Part shown: piece after piece, positions 1 to 5,286 of the stretch | How positions within the stretch are numbered: the stretch's first letter is position 1 | Layout of the letters: every line of letters begins with the position of its first letter | Assembly: GCA_023474015.1 (NCBI GenBank) | Contig: JAMCYN010000126.1 | Span: 1 to 6,441, forward strand | Length of the DNA stretch: 6,441 bases | Direction of reading: 5' to 3' | DNA from: Armatimonadota bacterium | GTDB taxonomy: Bacteria; Armatimonadota; UBA5829 | Position numbers and translations under genes: made by a program | Notes under the pieces: model-generated | What the model was told of the DNA's origin: nothing | Seen by the model: only the letters and a program-made list of their open reading frames with translations | The model's database searches: none

Positions 1-1
1 C

Positions 2-103
2 GCCAAGGGCAAACCAAAGGCGGTGACGACGATCAGCAAGATGCGCGATGTTCAATATCAACTTTTCAATGTGCTAAACCTCGGCAGATTCATGCCGAGT
101 TAG
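2..103 (+). CDS. C-terminal end of an unidentified protein (partial; possibly STAS-like)
   Basis: An open frame enters from the left edge and ends at TAG 101-103, giving 33 residues that finish ...NVLNLGRFMPS. The pattern of a basic stretch, then KMRDVQYQLFNVLNLGRF, loosely resembles the last helix of STAS-domain anti-sigma-factor antagonists, but the fragment is too short to assign a function. A terminator-like hairpin begins 14 bases after the stop, which supports this frame as a real gene end. Another frame is also open across positions 1-198 but shows no recognisable protein. A perfect 7-bp inverted repeat (80-86 with 93-99) covers the last codons. Confidence 0.4.
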   Translation, partial: AKGKPKAVTTISKMRDVQYQLFNVLNLGRFMPS

Positions 104-116
104 GTCTTACACTCAG

Positions 117-137
117 AAGGCCGAAAAACCGGCTTTT
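117..137 (+). terminator. Putative rho-independent terminator
   Basis: AAGGCCG (117-123) pairs with CGGCTTT (130-136), using one G-T wobble, around the loop AAAAAC. The 3' arm runs into TTTT (134-137). It lies just after the stop at 103, where a terminator for the left-hand gene would be expected. The T-run is short, so it would be a weak terminator. Confidence 0.45.
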
Positions 138-227
138 CACGAGGGTTTTCCCTGCCATAACGGATATATTTCGTAAAGTCGGGCTAGGTTCCTCATAGAA
201 CACGGAGCCGATGTCAACGCGAGAGCT

Positions 228-1046
228 GTGGGCGGCGAGCCCCCGCTGTTCCGCGCTCGCTCTCAGGAAATGATCAATTTGCTGCTTTCCCACGGCGCCA
301 AGATCACTGATGTCTACCTCGCGGCAATCGCAGGTGATCTTAAGAAAGTAAAGCAATTTGTTACAGCACGTGCAGGCGACATCAACAAACCCAGTCTGGA
401 CGGCAAATCTGCTCTCGTGTATGCAGTGGATAACGATCGGATACAAGTGGCCCGCTATCTGATAGAACACCGAGCGAATGTCAACTTTAGAGAGAAAGAC
501 TACTATCTCAGGTCGCCCCTATGCTATGCTTCCAGCGGGCAAATGGTCGGTCTCCTGCTCGCCAATGGGGCTAGGCTCGATGCAAGAGATACCTTTGGTG
601 ACACCCCATTGCACTCTGCCGCGAGTAGAGGTCGCTCTGAAGTGGCACGTGCCCTTATTACTGCGGGTGCTAAAGTTGATGTTAGGGGAGAAATGGGGAA
701 GACACCCCTTGACTACGCTGCACAGAATGACGAGCCCGGAGTTGCAGCCGTATTGGTTGCCGCCGGGGCGGACGTGAACTCGCGCAACGATCTCCAACAG
801 ACGCCACTCCACTATGCCGCCCTATATGGAAATAAGATAGACGTTGCGCGCCTCTTGATAGAGAATGGAGCCGATATCAATGCCAAGGATGCCCAGGGTC
901 TAACACCGCTCGACTATGCAATAAAATGGGGGCGGGGCGGAATTGCCAAGCTGATCAGGGATGCAAAAAGTGCCGCTGGCCATACTAATTCCCAACCAGC
1001 ATCCCAATCCCCACATTCGCCACCGTCAGCCAGAATATCCCCGTAG
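228..1046 (+). CDS. Ankyrin-repeat protein, apparently truncated at the 5' end
   Basis: The frame from GTG 228 to TAG 1044-1046 encodes 272 residues, almost all ankyrin repeats, which form a protein-binding solenoid. About eight repeats can be read, at residues 3-28, 29-58, 59-91, 92-123, 124-156, 157-189, 190-223 and 224-250. The clearest carry TPLHxAA and GADVN/GADIN signatures (for example residues 190-220). A Ser/Pro-rich tail of about 22 residues closes the protein. No enzyme domain or signal peptide is visible. The repeat pattern continues upstream of the GTG: codons 183-227 read ARFLIEHGADVNARA, the second half of another repeat, and the frame is closed by TAA 174-176. The GTG has only a poor ribosome binding site (GAGAG two bases away), and no ATG lies between 177 and 228. 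The gene therefore looks like a fragment that lost its start and perhaps a signal sequence. It may be a pseudogene. The partner is unknown. Confidence 0.75.
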   Translation: MGGEPPLFRARSQEMINLLLSHGAKITDVYLAAIAGDLKKVKQFVTARAGDINKPSLDGKSALVYAVDNDRIQVARYLIEHRANVNFREKDYYLRSPLCYASSGQMVGLLLANGARLDARDTFGDTPLHSAASRGRSEVARALITAGAKVDVRGEMGKTPLDYAAQNDEPGVAAVLVAAGADVNSRNDLQQTPLHYAALYGNKIDVARLLIENGADINAKDAQGLTPLDYAIKWGRGGIAKLIRDAKSAAGHTNSQPASQSPHSPPSARISP

Positions 1047-1117
1047 TTGTCGGCAGGCCAATGAGGACTGCACCTGTGTTGACGGCTGCGCGAGTTGCTG
1101 AATCCCGCCATTTTTGT

Positions 1118-1146
1118 TTGACAATCAACAACCACAGGGATATACT
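1118..1146 (+). promoter_or_regulatory. Strong sigma70-type promoter of the cytochrome fusion gene
   Basis: TTGACA (1118-1123) is a perfect -35 box. The spacer is exactly 17 bases, and TATACT (1141-1146) differs from the consensus -10 box at one position. Transcription would begin near 1153, leaving a leader of about 50 bases before the TTG start at 1205. It lies in the gap after the ankyrin gene and points into the next gene. This supports the upstream start, because a start at 1445 would leave a leader of almost 300 bases. Confidence 0.75.
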
Positions 1147-1160
1147 ACCAATATGGGTTG

Positions 1161-1184
1161 TGCGTGAGCGCGCGACCTGACGCA
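1161..1184 (+). other. Imperfect inverted repeat in the 5' leader
   Basis: TGCGTGAG (1161-1168) and CTGACGCA (1177-1184) are inverted copies with one mismatch, separated by the GC-rich CGCGCGAC. It starts a few bases after the predicted transcription start and ends before the ribosome binding site. It could be a leader hairpin or an operator, but it could also be chance. Confidence 0.25.
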
Positions 1185-1190
1185 TCATTC

Positions 1191-1197
1191 GAGAGGG
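1191..1197 (+). promoter_or_regulatory. Ribosome binding site that fixes the TTG start at 1205
   Basis: GAGAGGG lies 7 bases before TTG 1205. The peptide from this TTG begins MRRTLR followed by a long hydrophobic stretch, as a signal peptide should. No comparable site precedes the GTG at 1445, and that start would remove the signal peptide and the motif region. Confidence 0.6.
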
Positions 1198-1204
1198 TTT
1201 CGCA

Positions 1205-2545
1205 TTGAGACGGACGTTGAGAGCGAGTGTGGTAGCCGTGACGATGGCAGTATTTGCCATCGCTATTCTTGCGGGGGTGAGGATTGACGCCGGCCAGAGG
1301 GCCAAGTCCATCCGTATCATATATACAAATGATACAATGGGCTACGCCGATCCATGTGGGTGAGGCGGCCATAAAGAGGGCGGTCTTGCCCGACGAGCTA
1401 CCGAAATATCGAAGCTGACCAAAGAGAACCCTAACTGCGTTATCGTGGAGAGCGGGAACCTTAGTAACGCCCCCGACAAGCTGGACATCATTGCGTCCAT
1501 CATGTCGGAACTGCACTACGACGCAGTAGGCCTCGGTATGTACGATCTCCAGCTAGGCGATACATATTACCAGAAGATCGACAAGAAGCTCAAAGTTCTC
1601 GACGCCGCGCCCGGAGCCGCAAAGTCCAGCATGCCTTATATGATCAGGAATGTGGATGGCGTCAGGGTCGGCATCATATCTTTCGGCGGCGTGCGGCCGG
1701 GCCTGGATGATTTCGCTGTGCGAAGGTCGTTCTACGGCGCATACAAAGCGGCGCGCGACGGTTCGGACATACTCATTCTCCTGGATCAGGCGAACTGGAC
1801 CAACAAGGACTGGCTTGAGCGCAACCTCAACAGGCTCGGCGCTCCGGATGTCGTGATCGGTGGGGCGGCTAAGATGGGTATGCTTCAGGACGAAGTCATA
1901 GGTAAGACCCACATCGTTCCGACCTCGTATCAAGGCAAGTGCATTGGAGTTTGCGATGTCGAGGTGACTCCGGGCCAGGAGCCCAAGATTGCCACCCGCA
2001 AGATCACGCTGGATACATCGATCGTTGAGGACCCCATACTTGTAGACCGCATTAGGCGCGTCTTGTATCCGAACCAGGCAAGAGTTGCCTCAATGCCTGT
2101 TGCTTCACAGGGAGCGCAGAAGGTGATTCAGCCGGTCGCTCCCGGCCAGTACTATCCGTCGATTGTTTGCCGGACCTGTCACTCCACGCAGTACGACGAT
2201 TGGGCCAAAACCAAGCACGCCAAAGCGATCAAGACGCTCGCGGACGAAGGCAAGATGGTATCTGAGTGTCTCACTTGCCACTCTGAGAAATACCGACGAA
2301 GCGGGAGTCTGCTCATCGACACATCCGGACCCGGCGGTGTGGATTGCGCGACTTGCCACATGAACGCGATTCCTCACGGGGCCGAGCGGAAGAACGTGAC
2401 CGGTAGAACCAAGGTGGCTCCGATGGTCTGCCTTGAGTGCCACACCAAGGACCGCAGCCCGAACTACAACCCGCAAACCTACTTCCCGATGGTAACACAC
2501 CCGACGAGTGCCGTCTCCAACGTACGGCCTCCGGAAAGCCAATAG
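1205..2545 (+). CDS. Predicted selenoprotein: metallophosphatase-like domain fused to tetrahaem cytochrome c
   Basis: Reading TGA 1361-1363 as selenocysteine (residue 53), the frame from TTG 1205 to TAG 2543-2545 gives 446 residues. Residues 1 to about 30 are a signal peptide (MRRTLR, then a hydrophobic core). Residues about 38-270 resemble the N-terminal domain of 5'-nucleotidase/UshA-type metallophosphatases: YTND ending at Asp43, then CGU (51-53), GGLARR (59-64), GLGMYDL (109-115) and VIGG (217-220). Most usual metal ligands are replaced: DxH has Met45, GD has Asn85, the GNHD site reads GMYD, and the later His sites have Gln195 and Ala221. Nucleotidase activity is therefore doubtful. Residues about 315-435 are a cytochrome c554-like domain with four haem motifs: CRTCH (322), CLTCH (355), CATCH (381) and CLECH (409). 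Export is expected, since haem c is attached outside the cytoplasm. I infer a periplasmic electron-transfer or redox enzyme; the substrate is unknown. The gene has its own promoter, and the next gene follows after 12 bases. A plain TGA mutation is the main alternative. Standard gene callers would report only the part from GTG 1445. Confidence 0.8.
1361..1391 (+). promoter_or_regulatory. Selenocysteine codon UGA with SECIS-like hairpin
   Basis: TGA 1361-1363 is in frame inside an otherwise open gene. GGGC (1378-1381) pairs with GCCC (1388-1391) around the loop GGTCTT (1382-1387). The loop begins 21 bases after the U of UGA, inside the 16-37 base range known for bacterial SECIS elements, and has G at its first two positions as required. 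In E. coli fdhF the SelB-binding loop also carries GGUCU as the seventh and eighth codons after UGA, the same offset as here. I see no regular lower stem and no clear bulged U as in fdhF. The caveat is that GGTCTT also encodes the Gly-Leu of the GGLARR motif. Confidence 0.7.
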
Positions 2546-2550
2546 AGGAG
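2544..2550 (+). promoter_or_regulatory. Ribosome binding site of the cupin gene
   Basis: AGAGGAG overlaps the stop codon of the upstream gene and sits 7 bases before ATG 2558. This indicates translation from the same transcript as the cytochrome fusion gene. Confidence 0.6.
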
Positions 2551-2557
2551 CATATCA

Positions 2558-3010
2558 ATGGTCGCCGATAACATCCGAAACGCACAGCATTACTATGGCC
2601 TCGGCAAGGGGATAGAATGCGGGCTGAAGTTCTTGCAAACACAGGACATCCCCGGCCTCGATCTTGGCAGGCACGAGATTGACGGCGACAACTGTTTTGC
2701 CATAGTTATGGAGTACGATTCGAAGCCCATCGAGCAGGGAGTCTGGGAGGCCCACAGGCGCTATGTTGATATTCAGTATATCGCCGAAGGCGTGGAGCGT
2801 ATCGGATATGCGGATATTAAGGGTTTGAGCGTCTCGAAAGAGTATGACGATACAAAGGACGCCGAACTATTGGCGGGCGATGGCAATATGATGGTGTTCA
2901 AGACCGGCACATTCGGGATTTACATGCCGCACGACGGGCATATGCCGATGGTTGCGGCGGGGCAGCCCTCGAAGGTCCGGAAAGTTGTGGTCAAGGTCAA
3001 GGAAGGGTAG
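2558..3010 (+). CDS. YhcH/YjgK/YiaL family (TabA-like) beta-sandwich protein
   Basis: The 150-residue product starts at ATG 2558 and ends at TAG 3008-3010, the usual length for this family. Family hallmarks are WEAHRRYVDIQYIAEG (63-78, with His66), the GYADI segment (83-87), and GTFGIYMPHDGHMP (117-130, with His125 and His128), where conserved Glu and His residues line a likely metal-binding cupin pocket. The family includes E. coli TabA (biofilm and toxin-antitoxin linked) and YiaL/YhcH of sugar and sialic-acid catabolic loci. The biochemical role is unsettled, and a sugar or sugar-acid ligand is often proposed. No signal peptide is seen, so it is cytoplasmic. It lies 12 bases after the cytochrome fusion gene and is probably co-transcribed. 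Its last codons overlap the end of the convergent hydrogenase-like operon by 14 bases. Family assignment is firm; the function in this setting is unknown. Confidence 0.88.
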   Translation: MVADNIRNAQHYYGLGKGIECGLKFLQTQDIPGLDLGRHEIDGDNCFAIVMEYDSKPIEQGVWEAHRRYVDIQYIAEGVERIGYADIKGLSVSKEYDDTKDAELLAGDGNMMVFKTGTFGIYMPHDGHMPMVAAGQPSKVRKVVVKVKEG

Positions 3011-3767
3011 TCTCCCGGCCCATGGCCAGCAATATGCCGTGGATGATGCTCCAGGGGTGCGGCGGAGAGCCTGGGACATACGCGGCGATGGGATAGGAAT
3101 TGTCGACCCCGTTTGCGTCGGCATACCCGTCCGCGTGTAAGCCCCCACTGATAGCGCAAGTCCCCACGGCGATCACGATCCTCGGTTCGGCCATGGCGTC
3201 AAAGCAGCGCTGCAGCGGCTCATGCATGGCACGGCCCACCGGTCCGGTTACCAGGAGGGCGTCGGCATAGCGGGGCGAAGCGACGAAATGAACGCCAAAG
3301 CGCGCCACGTCGAAGATCGGATTCGTGGCGGCGGCGACCTCTTGATCCGTCGCATTGCAGCCGGTGGATACCTCTCGGATATGAAGCGAACGCAGGAATG
3401 GTCGAGGGGACGGCGCGGTCACTATGTTGAGCTTCGGGCGGTTGGTGAGCACGAGCGCTTCGCGGGTCCGTGTTGCCGTTCGAGTGGACCGGTCAGGCGC
3501 GAGTGTTCCCGAGGGGCAACTCTCAAGGCAGGCATTACAACCTATGCAGCGGCCTCTATCCAGCGCCACTATCGCGCCCAGTTCGTCATACGCAACAGTA
3601 ATAGCCCGCGTGGGACAGACTCCGACACAGCGTCGGCACCCCGAGCCCTCGCATGGGGATTCGGTCACCTTAGGCAGCCCAAGCGCGGCATCCGATAGAT
3701 CGGGGCAGACGCTTCGATGGGTGGCGATCCCGCCTTTCAACACCGCCAATAAAGGGTTTCGAGTCAT
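2997..3767 (-). CDS. Ferredoxin-NuoB fusion, HyfH/HyfI-like subunit of a hydrogenase-related complex
   Basis: The 256-residue protein starts at ATG 3765-3767, 6 bases after GGAGAG, and stops at TGA 2997-2999. Residues 39-84 form a two-cluster ferredoxin: C39, C44, C47, C51 (CEGSGCRRCVGVCP) and C74, C77, C80, C84 (CIGCNACLESCP), each expected to hold a 4Fe-4S cluster. Residues about 112-250 match the NuoB/HyfI small subunit, which holds the proximal cluster facing the large subunit. Two of the usual four ligands are present, C137 (in TGCNATD) and C204 (in GTCAISGG). Two are replaced: Thr140 in the CNxC position and Ser234 in VPGSPPHP, normally VPGCPP. HyfH and HyfI functions are normally on separate genes, so the fusion is unusual. 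It is the last gene seen in the operon, 13 bases after the large subunit. The expected role is an electron-transfer arm on the cytoplasmic face of the membrane complex, with an altered or absent proximal cluster. Confidence 0.85.
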   Translation of the reverse strand: MTRNPLLAVLKGGIATHRSVCPDLSDAALGLPKVTESPCEGSGCRRCVGVCPTRAITVAYDELGAIVALDRGRCIGCNACLESCPSGTLAPDRSTRTATRTREALVLTNRPKLNIVTAPSPRPFLRSLHIREVSTGCNATDQEVAAATNPIFDVARFGVHFVASPRYADALLVTGPVGRAMHEPLQRCFDAMAEPRIVIAVGTCAISGGLHADGYADANGVDNSYPIAAYVPGSPPHPWSIIHGILLAMGRETTLP

Positions 3768-3780
3768 TTTGTGCTCTCCG

Positions 3781-5286
3781 TCAAAGATCGTTGCCGCTAT
3801 AGGATAGACTGAAGCTCTTGTTACAGAGCGGGAAGTCCGCTACCAGGTTGCCGCGCACCGCGATAGCAAGCCCGGTCCAGTTATTGAAGCTGGGGTCCTT
3901 GATGGCGTAACGCCGGATTCGGCCCTCATTATCTGTCGTTATCCAGTGAATCAGCTCGCCGCGCCAGGCTTCCACTACTCCCACGCCAATTCGATCCGAC
4001 GGCAATGAGTCGTCCAGAGCAACCTTTGTCGGCGACTGCGGGAGTGAGTCCAGGAGTTGGGTTAGCAGCGAAAGGCTGGCTATGATCTCATCGGCGCGCA
4101 CCTGCGCGCGGGCCAGCACATCGCCGCTCTCGCGCCAGGCGGGAACGGGCGCAAGCTCGGGGAAAACGCCGTGGCGGAACGCAGTGCGGGCATCGTAGCG
4201 GCTCCCACTGGCGCGCCCAGCAGGTCCGACTATTCCAAACTCGCGCGCCAGAGATGGGGACAGGCGGCCCGTGCCTTCCATTCGTTCGATAACAGCGGGG
4301 TTTTCCAGGACCAGCGGGAGGCTGTCCTCGATCTTGAGCGCAAGTTCCGAGAGCGCCTGGGCAAGCTCCATGCGGCGTGAATCGTCGAGGTCACGCGCCA
4401 CTCCACCTGGCCGCACGAAGGCGCGCTGGAAACGAGTTCCCGCGAGTAATTCGCTGAGTCCGAGAGCGCTGCCGCGCAGGCGGGCGAAGGTCGCCGCGCC
4501 GACACTGTAGCCGATATCCGCCGACAGCCCCCCGAAATCGCCCAGGTGGCTCGCTACTCGTTCGATTTCAAGGGCGATTGTACGCAGGGCCTGCGCCCTC
4601 GGCGGGGGAATTATGCCCAGAATCTGCTCCATTGCGACCGAATGCGCCAGGGCGTTACCGACGGTTGTGTCGCTGCTTGCCGACTCGGCGAGGAATCGAG
4701 TCTGTTGCCAGGGGACTTCGCACAGGCGGCGTTCTACTCCTCGATGCTGGTAGCCCAACCTGATCTCTAGATTGGTCACGATCTCGCCCAGGCAACTGAA
4801 CCGAAAATGCCCGGGCTCGATGATTCCCGCGTGTATGGGGCCTACGGGGATTTCGTGAACTCCCTCGCCATGCACTTCCATGAACTCGTAGTGATTAGGC
4901 GCGCTTTCAGTATCGCCGGGCGAATCATCGCGTAACGGAGCAAAATCGGCGGGCCATGCCTCGTGCAGGATCAGTCTCTTCCAGCGTGGATGGCCATCCG
5001 CCTTCAGACCGAAGAAATCCCAGATGGCGCGTTCGGCCCAGTGCGCCGCCGGGACCTGGGGCGTGAGGGACGGGTACTCGGTAGTCCCGTCGGGAATACG
5101 GGCGGAGAGGACAAGTCCCGCGCCATTGGTCGTGTCGAGCAGCAGCGCTTCCAACGCCAGCCCGGAATCCGCGAGCACACGGGCCGTTGCGTGGCCGAAC
5201 CGCCAGCCGTCGTTCTTGAGGGCATTGCGCACCGCGCCGCGCATGTCGGAAAGCGCCAGGTCCTGTCTCTGAAAAACATCACTCAT
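3781..5286 (-). CDS. NuoC-NuoD/HyfG-like large subunit lacking NiFe ligands
   Basis: The 501-residue protein starts at ATG 5284-5286, with AGGAG (5296-5300) 9 bases upstream, and ends at TGA 3781-3783. The frame is open further upstream to 5409, but that part lies over the preceding gene and lacks such a site. Residues 1 to about 125 are NuoC/HycE-N-like (AERAIWDFFGLKADGHP at 84-100, then APLRDD). Residues about 145-501 are NuoD/HyfG-like (GPIHAGIIEPGHFRF at 149-163, GYQHRGVERR at 178-187). Real NiFe hydrogenases bind nickel with two CxxC motifs. Here the first site reads AESASSDTT (200-208) and the C-terminal site reads SFSLSYSG (491-498). The whole protein has only three cysteines (165, 189, 488), none paired, so no NiFe centre is possible. 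It should be the large subunit of an Ehr-type or complex-I-like machine with another electron acceptor or a structural role. It overlaps the upstream gene by ATGA, implying translational coupling. Confidence 0.88.
   Translation of the reverse strand: MSDVFQRQDLALSDMRGAVRNALKNDGWRFGHATARVLADSGLALEALLLDTTNGAGLVLSARIPDGTTEYPSLTPQVPAAHWAERAIWDFFGLKADGHPRWKRLILHEAWPADFAPLRDDSPGDTESAPNHYEFMEVHGEGVHEIPVGPIHAGIIEPGHFRFSCLGEIVTNLEIRLGYQHRGVERRLCEVPWQQTRFLAESASSDTTVGNALAHSVAMEQILGIIPPPRAQALRTIALEIERVASHLGDFGGLSADIGYSVGAATFARLRGSALGLSELLAGTRFQRAFVRPGGVARDLDDSRRMELAQALSELALKIEDSLPLVLENPAVIERMEGTGRLSPSLAREFGIVGPAGRASGSRYDARTAFRHGVFPELAPVPAWRESGDVLARAQVRADEIIASLSLLTQLLDSLPQSPTKVALDDSLPSDRIGVGVVEAWRGELIHWITTDNEGRIRRYAIKDPSFNNWTGLAIAVRGNLVADFPLCNKSFSLSYSGNDL

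Noticed and set aside
177..227. Frameshift joining the ankyrin frame to an open frame upstream
   Set aside because: The upstream frames show no ankyrin pattern, so a single indel does not restore a longer repeat protein; a truncation fits better.
1361..1363. TGA as a simple nonsense mutation or sequencing error making a pseudogene
   Set aside because: It cannot be fully excluded, but there is only one stop, the frame is otherwise intact, the codon falls at an expected Cys, a SECIS-like loop lies at the right distance, and the promoter and ribosome binding site are sound.
1361..1363. Alternative genetic code with TGA as an amino acid throughout
   Set aside because: TGA ends all three minus-strand genes, two of them directly before or overlapping the next gene start, so it acts as a normal stop here.
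1445..2545. Start of the cytochrome fusion gene at GTG 1445
   Set aside because: There is no ribosome binding site before it. It would remove the signal peptide needed for haem c attachment, and clear family sequence lies upstream.
3005..3030. Terminator between the convergent units
   Set aside because: Only short GC palindromes such as GGCCCATGGCC occur, with no T-run on either strand.
3222..3807. Plus-strand open frames opposite the hydrogenase-like genes
   Set aside because: They have no recognisable domains and lie wholly antisense to well-conserved coding sequence; GC-rich codon bias explains them.
2997..5286. Functional NiFe hydrogenase
   Set aside because: All nickel-binding cysteines and two proximal-cluster cysteines are missing.
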